Below, piece after piece: positions 1 to 6,751 of a stretch of DNA of 14,630 nt. The stretch is from the NCBI GenBank assembly GCA_964554795.1, contig CAZKQB010000057.1:1-14630 (forward strand), given 5' to 3'. The notes below the pieces were generated by a model. It did not search any database, was not told the origin of the DNA, and worked only from the letters and a program-made list of their open reading frames with translations. Position numbers and translations under genes: made by a program. Numbering within the stretch: the first letter of the stretch is position 1; every line of letters begins with the position of its first letter. Origin of the DNA: SFHK01 sp964554795 (GTDB taxonomy: Bacteria > Bacillota > Clostridia > Christensenellales > Aristaeellaceae).

Positions 1-610
1 CCGCCTCGTGATGCCAGCCCCAGCCAAACAGCGACAGCCGTGCGCTGACCAGATCGTCCAGTCCGGCATAATAGGCCCGCTGCACTGCATCCATGGGCGC
101 GCCGGGATGCACGTAGATCGGCATGTGCAGCGCCTCAGCAGCTTCCAGCACGGGCGTAAAGCGCGAATCATCCAGGAAGCCGCCCTCAAGAATGGCACGG
201 CCACCGATGAGCACGCCCCGATAGCCCAGCTTTGCAGAACGCTCCAGTTCTCTGGCGGCGGCTTCGGGATCCGGCCACGGCAGTGCACAGAAGCCGGCGA
301 ATCGATCCGGATGCAGACTGAGGGCAGCCGCCAATTCGTCATTGGCATCCCTCACAGCTGAAACGGCTATTTCCGGCGGCAGCTGCTGCGGCTGAACCGG
401 GCAGGAAAGCACCTGCATGTCGATGCCCGCTGCATCCATATCGGCAATTCGCTTTTCGCCGATGTCCGCAAAGAGCACCGGATCGGCATCGTATGGATAT
501 CCCTTGGCATGTGCCAGCGCCTGATAGGGCGCGCTGCCCCTGCCATATTTCGCCAGAGCCTTATTCAGCGCAGGACTGAGCGCATGCTCCTCAACCGTAA
601 TAATCCTCAT
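1..610 (-). CDS. Amidohydrolase family 2 protein (decarboxylase-like), 3' end outside window
   Basis: The 203 visible residues match the amidohydrolase-2 (ACMSD / gamma-resorcylate decarboxylase-like) TIM-barrel family. The N-terminal strand carries the metal-binding E-x-H (E7, H9 in VEEHAL). RIADMDAAGIDMQVLS (about 54-69) is the usual first helix and strand, PDRFAGFCALP (101-111) is typical of the family, and YVHPGAP holds the metal-ligand histidine H168. FGWGWHHE (195-202) corresponds to the active-site loop before the second half of the barrel. Family members decarboxylate or hydrolyse aromatic or small carboxylic substrates with Zn or Mn. The ATG at 610 follows an AGGGGA ribosome binding site 10 bases after the stop of the preceding amidohydrolase, so it is the last visible gene of the marR-led operon. 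The C-terminal part, with the catalytic Asp, is not in the window. The substrate is unknown. Confidence 0.85.
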   Translation of the reverse strand, partial: MRIITVEEHALSPALNKALAKYGRGSAPYQALAHAKGYPYDADPVLFADIGEKRIADMDAAGIDMQVLSCPVQPQQLPPEIAVSAVRDANDELAAALSLHPDRFAGFCALPWPDPEAAARELERSAKLGYRGVLIGGRAILEGGFLDDSRFTPVLEAAEALHMPIYVHPGAPMDAVQRAYYAGLDDLVSARLSLFGWGWHHEA

Positions 611-620
611 AGGCTTCCCC

Positions 621-1618
621 TCATTTCATGATCGGCTCGCCATCGACCCAAACCTGCACGAGCTTCGTGCTGTCCGTTATGTTCTTGTCTGGACGGCCTT
701 CGACAAGAAGCAGGTTCGCCCTCTTCCCCGGCGCAATCGATCCGAGACCATTCAAAGCAAACGCCTGTGCGTTTTTTGACGTTGCTCCCTGCAGCGCCTC
801 CAGCGGAGACAGGCCGGCATCAACCAGCAATTTCATCTCCCTGTGCAGGGTGCTTCCATAGGCAACGCCCGGCGCGAAGCTGCCCGGGTTGGCGTCCGTC
901 GCCGCCAAAATCCTCGCGCCGCTGTCCCGCAGCAGCCGGACGGCCGCCTCGGCATGGGCATAATTGGAGGGCTGATAGCCATTCCTCCCGGAATTCGCAA
1001 AGGTCTCCATCATGATCAGCGTCGGCGCAACGGCGATACTATTTTCTGCAATCGCACGCGCCAGCGCCTCCGGAAATGCCTCCTGCATCGGCACATGCAG
1101 CAGAATATCCGCGCCCGCGTCCACAGCCTCAAGCACGGTGGCGATTTCCGTTGCATGGACAGCGACCTTCAGCCCCTTTTCATGCGCAGCTTCGACGACG
1201 TTGCACAGCGCCCGTTTTCCGATAGAATGCGTGTTAAACAGCAGCACCTTGATATACCTTGCGCCGTTTTTGACTGCCTTCTCAACATAGCTCCTGCCGC
1301 TGAGCACAACGCCCATCGCCATGCCGGCAGAGGAATGGATCGTCAGCCGACCCGATGCGGCAACGAGACTGGGCGGAGCGCTCACGTCGCAGGTCGCCGT
1401 GATGCCGTACCTGAGCATCGTCTCTACCTGCGTCATGGTTCCCATATGTGTGTGCGCGTCGATCAAGCCGGGCATGAGCAGAGATATCGGCTGTCCACTT
1501 CACCCACGCCCAGCACGGTTTCGGCGGAAACGACGCCGTTTTCGATGACGACCGAAGCGTTCTCCCACACTCGCTCGCCGTCAAAAACGGGATAATTCAG
1601 CGTCACTTTCTCGCCCAT
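621..1618 (-). pseudogene. Metal-dependent amidohydrolase (Amidohydro_1, Xaa-Pro dipeptidase/imidazolonepropionase-like), frameshifted near its N-terminus
   Basis: The start is ATG at 1618, behind GGAGGG and 4 bases after the upstream stop. The first 47 codons encode the N-terminal beta-sandwich piece (NYPVFDGERVWENASVVIENG), then the frame runs into TGA. The rest continues in another frame from MPGLIDAHTHMG, with the HxH metal motif, to TGA at 621. The two pieces join as RYL(L)MPGLIDAHTH if two bases in the CTCTGCTC stretch around 1480-1487 are surplus, giving about 331 aa, a normal family length. Further active-site features are ARYIKV (Lys), VAVHATE and ILLHVPM (His ligands) and LAATDANPG (catalytic Asp). 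The C-terminal GSIAPGKRANLLLVEGRP is the classic sandwich return. The lesion is a real frameshift or a sequence error. An internal start at 1475 would lack the sandwich and probably not fold. Confidence 0.85.
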
Positions 1619-1622
1619 GAGA

Positions 1623-2042
1623 TCACTCGCCCTCCCGCACATCCACCAGCTCGCTGAACTTCATTACAACGCCAAACTGGTTGCTCATAACCAGATAGTT
1701 GGCGCGCACGGTGACGGTATCGCCCACAGCGACCCTTTTATAATGATCCTCCGTCGGGAAAATACACAGCGCCTGGCACGTCCCCTCCGCGCAGTCGGAA
1801 AGCTCGATGGACGGCTTATGGTGAATATCCGAGCCAACCTTGACGGCCACGCCAGTCACCTCAAAGCGCTTGTCCAGATATTCGGCAAGCGCCGCATTTA
1901 GATCGGCGCGAAATTCGTCCGCAAGCTCCTTCACCGCATAGGGCGCGCTCTGCTCCTTGATGGGCATAGGTGTGGTTTCGATCAGACGGGTCTTTTCGTT
2001 CGACGGGTGCACCGGGTAGAACGCAAGCTTTTCCTGCTTCAT
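1623..2042 (-). CDS. OB-fold (tRNA_anti-like) protein of unknown function
   Basis: This is a 139-aa protein. Its second half (about 60-135) looks like an OB-fold of the tRNA_anti-like type: RFEVTGVAVKVG, SIELSD, CQALCIFP, VGDTVTVRANYLV and VVMKFSELVD are the alternating strands. Such domains occur in small bacterial proteins whose ligand is generally unknown. The first 45 residues (MKQEKLAFYPVHPSNEKT...) show no signal peptide or lipobox. I chose the ATG at 2042 because AGGAGA lies 8 bases upstream. The GTG two codons earlier at 2048 is only two bases from that site. The gene lies between a PNPOx-like gene (gap 27) and the amidohydrolase (gap 4), so it is cotranscribed in the MarR operon. Its role there is not evident. 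Confidence 0.75.
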   Translation of the reverse strand: MKQEKLAFYPVHPSNEKTRLIETTPMPIKEQSAPYAVKELADEFRADLNAALAEYLDKRFEVTGVAVKVGSDIHHKPSIELSDCAEGTCQALCIFPTEDHYKRVAVGDTVTVRANYLVMSNQFGVVMKFSELVDVREGE

Positions 2043-2069
2043 GATCACACTCTCCTTTTTTTGCCATCC

Positions 2070-2480
2070 TTACAGCTTCACGGTTTCCGTGCGCTGACTG
2101 TTGAACCACTGGGCTTCAAATCCGGTGAATTTCAGAATGCAATAATCCGGATCGGTCACGCCCCCGCGATAGAAGCGACTGAAAAACGGCTTCCAGAAGC
2201 GCCGCTTCGTCTCCTGATCCGTGCAGACCTCCATGCTTCCCTTGAGCTCTGCACCCTGAAAGCTGCGTCCCTTTTCGTAGAAGTACACACACGCCTTCGG
2301 GTTACCCCTGTAATGCCGCACCTTCCGGGATGAGGTGTAGGTAGCAAAGTAGATATCATTCCCGTCAATCAGCACCGGCTGAATCAGCGCGCGGGTAGCA
2401 GGATAGCCTTCCTCATCCACGGAGGAAATCAGACTCGTTTTCTGACGAGCAATGAATTCATAGATCTGTTCACGCGTCAT
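2070..2480 (-). CDS. Pyridoxamine 5'-phosphate oxidase-like FMN-binding split-barrel protein (general stress protein 26 type)
   Basis: This 136-aa protein has the split-barrel pattern: KTSLISSVDEEGYPATRALIQPV (first two strands), DIYFATYTSSRKVRHYRGNPKACVYFYEKG, FQGAELKGSMEVCTDQETKRRFW, and a C-terminal DYCILKFTGFEAQWF. This order is typical of small PNPOx/Ysg26-like proteins that bind FMN or F420 at a dimer interface; most lack an assigned reaction. The ATG at 2480 has GGAGG 8 bases upstream, and an in-frame TTG at 2498 is a worse start. It overlaps the end of the preceding split-barrel gene by 11 bases, so the two are translationally coupled. The two proteins differ clearly in sequence and are not a recent duplication, but they could form a hetero-complex. 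Confidence 0.85.
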   Translation of the reverse strand: MTREQIYEFIARQKTSLISSVDEEGYPATRALIQPVLIDGNDIYFATYTSSRKVRHYRGNPKACVYFYEKGRSFQGAELKGSMEVCTDQETKRRFWKPFFSRFYRGGVTDPDYCILKFTGFEAQWFNSQRTETVKL

Positions 2481-2886
2481 ACGGTTTGCCTCCGCCAAAG
2501 GTCACAACCTCATGCTTGCCGCTGAAGGAATCAAAGGTCGCGGTAGCGTTCCTGAAATACAGCAGCTGCATGTTTCCATCATCGGCAGCATAGGTCTTCT
2601 TCATAAAGGGATACGCATCCAGCATCGCCTGACGGCTTTCCATGCGGTCGTCCTCCGCCAGCTCACCGGTGATACGTATCCAATCCCCATTCACACAGGC
2701 GCAAACCTCCACCTTGGGATTCGCCGCGATCTGGTGAGAGACGGGCTTTCGCTTACCGGTCATGATGCACAGCCTTCCATCGATAATATGGGCAATTCCA
2801 AAGGGGCGTACGCGCGGCTGATCGCCGTCAACAGTCGCAACATAAAACACGTTTGCCTTCTGCAGAAATTCGCATACCCTTTCCAT
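2470..2886 (-). CDS. Pyridoxamine 5'-phosphate oxidase family protein (FMN split barrel)
   Basis: This 138-aa protein opens with a short helix and the signature strands NVFYVATVDGDQPRVRPFG (about 12-30). DGRLCIMTGKRKPVSHQIAANPKVEVCACVNGDWIRITGEL follows, the standard FMN-phosphate and dimer-interface region of PNPOx-like proteins. The C-terminal YFRNATATFDSFSGKHEVVTF is the last strand pair. Proteins of this type bind flavin and often act as small reductases; the true substrate is unknown. The ATG at 2886 is preceded by GGGAGGTAA. It sits 54 bases after the MFS transporter stop and overlaps the next split-barrel gene by 11 bases. Within the marR operon it is a candidate flavin-dependent reductase for the imported compound, which is inference. 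Confidence 0.87.
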   Translation of the reverse strand: MERVCEFLQKANVFYVATVDGDQPRVRPFGIAHIIDGRLCIMTGKRKPVSHQIAANPKVEVCACVNGDWIRITGELAEDDRMESRQAMLDAYPFMKKTYAADDGNMQLLYFRNATATFDSFSGKHEVVTFGGGKPYDA

Positions 2887-2940
2887 CGTCTGTTACCTCC
2901 CGATTGTTCTGTCGCTTCCTGTCAATAAGAATCCGGGGCA

Positions 2941-4191
2941 TCAATGCAGCTCCTTCTGCCGCCGGAAAAACTTCTTCATGTAGAGCAGCAAAGCCAGCCC
3001 TGCGAGTGGAAAAATTGCCGCTGCCAGCATGCCAAATTTAAACCCGACCTGCTCCGGAGACAATCCCATGATGCTGCCCAGCGACTGCGACCATGGCGCG
3101 AGCGCAATCCTGTCCACCATGATTCCCAGTGCCTGAGGCGCGACGGAAGCGCCAAAGTCTCCGCCGGCAGCCATCAGCGCATAGGCAGCAACGCCAACGA
3201 AGGGAATTCTCTCCTCCATCAAAATCAGCGTTCCGGGCCAGAGCATTGAGGTGCAAATGCCCAGCGCAACGCAGGCAAGCAGGGAGAGAACGGCGCTTGG
3301 CGAAAGCGCAATCGCCAGATAGCAAACGACCGCGCCGGTCATGCTGAGCAGCAAAACCTTATGAATGTTTCTGCCTCGCCTGGCATAGGCCGTTCTTGTC
3401 ATTGCAAGCAGAATGGCAAACAACGACATACCGAAAATGTCGCCCCAAACCTTCGGGATGCCCAATGCAGTCTCTGCATACACGGATATCCAGTTGCTCA
3501 TGGTGTTTTCGGCGCATGCACCCAAAAAGATGCATGCCATGCACAGCAGCAAGCCCTTGGTTCGCTGCGAATCCCCGCGCGCCTTCGCGCTTTCCTGTTC
3601 AGCGTCCATTTTCGGAAGTGGGGAACCCATCAGCACAAACGATGCAATCACAGGAAGCAGCGCCCAGAAGAAAACAAGGTACATCCATGCCGCATTGCCA
3701 ACAAGCCGAAGATACAGCGTGCTGGCCAAAACGACGCCCACAAAGCCGTAGCCATACAATGAATGCAGCGTGCTCATGTCCTTGTCAGAGCCCTCAAAGG
3801 GCAAAGCCGCGATCGTTGGGCTGACCAGCACCTCACACAGACCCGCTGCAACGGAAAAGATGAAGGTTCCGACTACAAGTCCCGCATAGGCGTACTGCGG
3901 AAGGAGCATGGGAACGAAGGCGTATACGCACAAGCCCAGCGCCGTCACCAACGGCATCAGACGAATGGTGCGGTGAATATTGAAGTACCGGCTAAAGAAG
4001 CTGAAAAGCAGGTCAACCCCCAACTGCGTACAGAAATTAACAAGGACAAGCGTCCCCAGAAGCGTATAAGAGATTCCGTACAGCTCGCGGAAGGTTGCAA
4101 ACAGCAGCGGCGGTAAGGCGAAGACGGACGACATAGCGAGGTACGTAAAATAGCAAGCGTATTTCGTGCGTTTGTAATTCAGTTTTTCCAA
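2941..4191 (-). CDS. Major facilitator superfamily transporter
   Basis: This 416-aa hydrophobic protein has about 12 membrane segments in two halves of six, joined by a polar loop near residues 190-210 (KMDAEQESAKARGDSQRTKG). This is the standard MFS layout. The first half has a short cytoplasmic N-terminus, YFTYLAMSSVFALPPLLFA as TM1, and RYFNIHRTIRL as the TM2-TM3 loop. The second half holds AENTMSNWISVYAETALGIPKVWGD, a pattern seen in sugar or drug MFS subfamilies. The start is TTG at 4191, 8 bases after AGGGAG; no ATG in frame would keep TM1. It follows the aldo/keto reductase by 23 bases in the marR operon, so import or export of the operon's substrate is the likely job. Direction and substrate cannot be read from the sequence. 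Confidence 0.88.
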   Translation of the reverse strand: MEKLNYKRTKYACYFTYLAMSSVFALPPLLFATFRELYGISYTLLGTLVLVNFCTQLGVDLLFSFFSRYFNIHRTIRLMPLVTALGLCVYAFVPMLLPQYAYAGLVVGTFIFSVAAGLCEVLVSPTIAALPFEGSDKDMSTLHSLYGYGFVGVVLASTLYLRLVGNAAWMYLVFFWALLPVIASFVLMGSPLPKMDAEQESAKARGDSQRTKGLLLCMACIFLGACAENTMSNWISVYAETALGIPKVWGDIFGMSLFAILLAMTRTAYARRGRNIHKVLLLSMTGAVVCYLAIALSPSAVLSLLACVALGICTSMLWPGTLILMEERIPFVGVAAYALMAAGGDFGASVAPQALGIMVDRIALAPWSQSLGSIMGLSPEQVGFKFGMLAAAIFPLAGLALLLYMKKFFRRQKELH

Positions 4192-4214
4192 GGTCTCATC
4201 TCCCTGCTGTGCGA

Positions 4215-5165
4215 TTATTTCGCCAGTGCCATTCTGCCGTCGGTGAATACGAAGTTGCGCATGCCGCGCCCCCTGACCTTCTCCTCAGGAATGGCGGCCT
4301 CAATGGCGCGGATATCCTCGTCTGTCAGCGTAAGCTTGAGGGCATCGATGGATTCCTGCAAATGCTCCGGGCTGGTGGTTCCAACCAAGCTCTGTACATG
4401 GTCGTATTTCGCCAGCGACCATGCCAGCGCCAGCTGGGAGAGCGTAACCCCCTTTTCGTCGGCGATTTTCTTCACCTCGCGGAGCATGGCAAGATTTGCC
4501 TCTCGGTTTTCCGGCGAAAGCAGTCCGCGGGCATTCGGCGCGGCAGGCATATTCAGCGCACGATCCGTAAGAAGACCATGTCCCACCGTGCCAAAGGCCA
4601 GCACCTTCACGCCCAGCTCCTTCGCCGCGGAGATCAGTTCCCTTTCAATGCTACGGTCAATCAGCGAATAGGCCATTTCCACCGTGTGGATGGGATGCAC
4701 CCTGCAGGCGCGGCGCAGCGTTTCCGCATCCACCATAGAAAGCCCGATGTGCTTCACATAGCCTGCCTGCACCTGATCGGCAATCGCACCTACCAGATCC
4801 TCCACCGGCACGACGGTATCCTGTCGGGCCGGCTGATACAGATCAATGTAATCTAGCCCGAGGCGGCGAAGAGAATACGTCAGATGTCCCTTCACGTTGT
4901 AGGGCTTTACGTCCAGACCGTAAATACCGCCCTCCGGCGACGGCAGCACTCCAAATTTGACAGACAGGAAATAGCTGTCGCGGTTCACGCCCCTAAGCGC
5001 CTGACCAACCACCATTTCGCTCTCGCTGGCCTGATAAAATTCGCCCGTGTTGAACAGCGTAAGCCCCGCATCCAGCGCAGCATGGATGGTCTTAATAGAG
5101 GTTTCGCGGTTGCTGTGAAGATTCATGCCCATGGTGCCAAGTCCGAGTCGGTTCCGTTCAATCAT
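4215..5165 (-). CDS. Aldo/keto reductase
   Basis: This 316-aa TIM-barrel oxidoreductase is expected to reduce carbonyls with NADPH. It starts with LGLGTMGMNLHSNRETS. It then shows LDAGLTLFNTGEFYQASESEMVVGQAL (32-56) with catalytic Tyr Y44, FLSVKFG with catalytic Lys K70, LRRLGLDYIDLYQPARQDT (99-117), VGAIADQVQAGYVKHIGLS (125-143), and GTTSPEHLQES near the end as the NADPH phosphate-binding loop. The position normally held by the catalytic Asp is Asn (N39), and the usual His after LYQ is replaced (QPA). I think similar changes occur in a subgroup with the YxPAR motif, but I cannot verify this. The ATG at 5165 has AGGAGG 7 bases upstream; an in-frame extension to 5204 lacks such a site. It lies 35 bases after marR. 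Confidence 0.92.
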   Translation of the reverse strand: MIERNRLGLGTMGMNLHSNRETSIKTIHAALDAGLTLFNTGEFYQASESEMVVGQALRGVNRDSYFLSVKFGVLPSPEGGIYGLDVKPYNVKGHLTYSLRRLGLDYIDLYQPARQDTVVPVEDLVGAIADQVQAGYVKHIGLSMVDAETLRRACRVHPIHTVEMAYSLIDRSIERELISAAKELGVKVLAFGTVGHGLLTDRALNMPAAPNARGLLSPENREANLAMLREVKKIADEKGVTLSQLALAWSLAKYDHVQSLVGTTSPEHLQESIDALKLTLTDEDIRAIEAAIPEEKVRGRGMRNFVFTDGRMALAK

Positions 5166-5200
5166 TGTTTTTCCTCCTTTTTGCTGCATCCTTATTTTAG

Positions 5201-5620
5201 TCATTCGTCTGACAGAATTTTTTTCAATAGCTCAATCAGCTGTCGGCTCTCATCCTCCGATAGATTGGCCGTTACCTGATGCTCAAGCTCTTCGCCGATG
5301 GCATGCAGTTCCTTTTGCATCGCGCTCGCACGCTCCGTCAGCGTCAGCAGCTTACTGCGCCTGTCATCGGGGTTCGAAATGCGCTGCACCAGTCCCTTCT
5401 TTTCAAGGTTCTGGACGATGCCGGTCACAGTTGGGTTGGTCATGGCAAAATGCGTTTCAATATCGATCTGGCGAAGCGGGCAATCCTGATGGCGGTACAG
5501 CAGCATGAGAATCTTGTACTGCGTATGCGTCAGTTCATACGGCGTAAGCTCATGGTTGGACAGTTTCTCAATCACCAGCGCAGCCTTTTTGATCAAAATA
5601 GCGACCTTATCAGAAGACAA
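5201..5620 (-). CDS. MarR family transcriptional regulator
   Basis: This 139-aa winged-helix regulator carries the MarR pattern. A dimerisation helix (VAILIKKAALVIEKLSNHEL) leads into LTHTQYKILMLLY and CPLRQIDIETHFAMTNPTVTGIVQNLEKKGLVQR (HTH and recognition helix, about 66-100). The wing is ISNPDDRRSKLLTLTE with the typical D-x-R, followed by the C-terminal dimer helix. I chose TTG at 5620 because AAGGAG lies 8 bases upstream and because the promoter and predicted transcription start (about 5661) lie downstream of the in-frame ATG at 5677. That ATG lies within the promoter spacer and cannot be used from this promoter. MarR proteins usually bind palindromes and release DNA on binding small phenolic or lipophilic ligands. 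The inverted repeat over its own promoter indicates autoregulation and control of the downstream operon. Confidence 0.93.
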   Translation of the reverse strand: MSSDKVAILIKKAALVIEKLSNHELTPYELTHTQYKILMLLYRHQDCPLRQIDIETHFAMTNPTVTGIVQNLEKKGLVQRISNPDDRRSKLLTLTERASAMQKELHAIGEELEHQVTANLSEDESRQLIELLKKILSDE

Positions 5621-5648
5621 CGTCTTCGCTCCTTTCGCTGCAAAGGAT

Positions 5649-5691
5649 AAGCATAGGCTCCCACGTAATTGTATCATAGGAGCCTATGCTT
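5649..5691. promoter_or_regulatory. Probable MarR operator: inverted repeat across the promoter
   Basis: Two perfect 13-base arms (AAGCATAGGCTCC at 5649-5661 and its reverse complement at 5679-5691) are separated by 17 bases. The right arm forms most of a second, compact palindrome CATAGG-AG-CCTATG (5675-5688) that fills the spacer between -35 and -10. The left arm covers the predicted transcription start. A repressor dimer on the compact palindrome would block RNA polymerase, and a second one could bind the left arm. The symmetry is seen directly; the identity of the binding protein is inferred from the adjacent marR. Confidence 0.75.
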
Positions 5692-5696
5692 TTCAA
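5668..5696 (-). promoter_or_regulatory. Sigma-A promoter of the marR operon
   Basis: The -35 TTGAAA (5691-5696) and -10 TACAAT (5668-5673) are separated by exactly 17 bases on the minus strand. Transcription would start near 5661 and give a leader of about 40 bases before the TTG start of marR with its AAGGAG site. Confidence 0.85.
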
Positions 5697-6031
5697 CAAA
5701 AAGAATGTAAGCAGAGCGTGAACGTTGCACCCGTTCGCTCGCCAGATGCCCATTTCCTTGCCTATCGACCGCAATCATCGTCTTCAGCGGAAACCATAGC
5801 GCACCCGAGCCCCGCCAAGGCCCGTATGACGCTCGGCCCTCCGCCATTCCCGCCTCTTCCTACCATGCGCGCATTTACCGTTTAAACCTGCTTGCACAGC
5901 TTGCCTTTCCTGCCGGATTGAACTTTCGGCCGAATTCCCCAGAGATCACGCGTCTCGCGAGTGGAATGGATCCAATCCCCGTTTTTCGAGTTTCGACGCA
6001 TATCGTTTAGGAAACGCAAAGCGCAAGCCGG
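5697..6031. other. Intergenic stretch, probably left edge of the prophage remnant
   Basis: These 335 bases contain no gene I can recognise. On the minus strand an ATG (about 5869) opens a 34-codon frame (MVGRGGNGGGPSVIRAL... to TAG) without a good ribosome binding site. On the plus strand a longer open frame overlaps the marR promoter region and is probably chance. I see no terminator with a T tract and no clear attachment site. Confidence 0.4.
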
Positions 6032-6436
6032 TCACCGCGCATGCATGGCCTCGTTCACGTCCGCGAGGAATTCCTCCAGCAGAGTCTGTTCGCTCGGCGT
6101 GATGGCGCTGATGAAATCCTGCGGCTTCTGCCGCGCCGTAACCGGCAGGCGAATGACCTTGATTGTCTCGCCGCTGCCCTCGCCCACCTCGTAAACCCAT
6201 GCCGTAATGGGCGTGTCCTGCTCCAAGAGCCCGTCTGGAATCGCCGCCGTGCCCACGCCCTCGCTGTTCGCGCCCAGCCGCACAATGGCTTCCTTTGCCC
6301 GCTTGCAGGCGAAGTGCACCTGAAACGTCGCCGGAAGCGCCAGGCCGCGAATTTCGAGCCTCTGCCCATAATCCCACTGCGTAAGCCCGAACGCCGTCAC
6401 CTCGTCCAGCCCCTGCGTAAATGTCGCCGTAATCAA
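6032..6436 (-). CDS. Phage baseplate/tail protein, BppU N-terminal-domain-like
   Basis: This 134-aa protein resembles the N-terminal beta-domain of BppU-type baseplate upper proteins of Gram-positive phages. The pattern is LTQWDYGQRLEIRGLALPATFQVHFAC (about 18-44), VGTAAIPDGLLEQDTPITAWVYEVGEGSGETIKVIRLPVTARQKPQD, then a short helix (PSEQTLLEEFLADVNEA). Phages place such genes near the end of the tail module. The start is TTG at 6436, with AGGAGG 7 bases upstream. The protein stops soon after the N-terminal domain, so it lacks the longer C-terminal region some BppU proteins have; short forms are also common in prophages. Its neighbours are a MuF-type head gene remnant and host genes, so most of the phage is missing. 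The family assignment rests on recalled sequence patterns. Confidence 0.7.
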   Translation of the reverse strand: MITATFTQGLDEVTAFGLTQWDYGQRLEIRGLALPATFQVHFACKRAKEAIVRLGANSEGVGTAAIPDGLLEQDTPITAWVYEVGEGSGETIKVIRLPVTARQKPQDFISAITPSEQTLLEEFLADVNEAMHAR

Positions 6437-6462
6437 TGGTCAGCCTCCTTTCGCCGCATAAG

Positions 6463-6489
6463 AAAAGAGCGCTTGCTCGGCGCTCTTTT
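6463..6489. terminator. Rho-independent terminator after the putative immunity gene
   Basis: A perfect 10-base stem AAAAGAGCGC / GCGCTCTTTT (6463-6472 and 6480-6489) has a 7-base loop. On the minus strand the stem ends in TTTT and lies directly on the stop codon of the 87-aa gene. It is symmetrical enough to work in both directions. Confidence 0.8.
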
Positions 6490-6751
6490 AATAATCTACG
6501 TCATCTTCGTATTTGATTTCGTTCCCCTTATTTTTTTCAAACAGAAGATTTTCCCCGGATTCCAAACTTCGAACGATTGCTTCTCTGAAATCGCCAACAT
6601 TGCTGCCGTCAATGCGGAAAGACTTGTTGCCGGCATCCAGAATCAACGATTCTCCAGACGGTTCATCGATCCTGATTGAACAGTTGAATTTGTCTTTATA
6701 CTGTTGCAGTAGCGAAAAGCCGTCAGCAGAAAAAATAAAATCCGTAACCAT
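6488..6751 (-). CDS. Small acidic protein, candidate immunity protein for the upstream metallopeptidase toxin
   Basis: This 87-aa protein begins MVTDFIFSADGFSLLQQY and ends in an acidic tail (EIKYEDDVDY). It alternates short strands and helices, with CSIRIDEPSGESLILDAG and KSFRIDG as likely beta strands. I recognise no family. The ATG at 6751 overlaps the TGA of the upstream metallopeptidase gene (TGATG) and has AAAGGAA 7 bases upstream, so the two are translationally coupled; an in-frame TTG directly before is an alternative start. A terminator follows at once, making a closed two-gene unit. Immunity genes of phage-borne MuF polymorphic toxins and of other polymorphic toxins occupy this position and have this size and charge. 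That role is inference from context. It could also be a simple phage accessory protein. Confidence 0.75.
   Translation of the reverse strand: MVTDFIFSADGFSLLQQYKDKFNCSIRIDEPSGESLILDAGNKSFRIDGSNVGDFREAIVRSLESGENLLFEKNKGNEIKYEDDVDY

Noticed and set aside
843..1595. A 250-codon open frame on the plus strand
   Set aside because: It lies antisense to the amidohydrolase, has no family resemblance and no SD; the minus-strand frames carry all the motifs.
5621..5677. Longer MarR starting at ATG 5677
   Set aside because: That codon lies in the spacer of the promoter, upstream of the predicted transcription start; TTG 5620 has a perfect SD.
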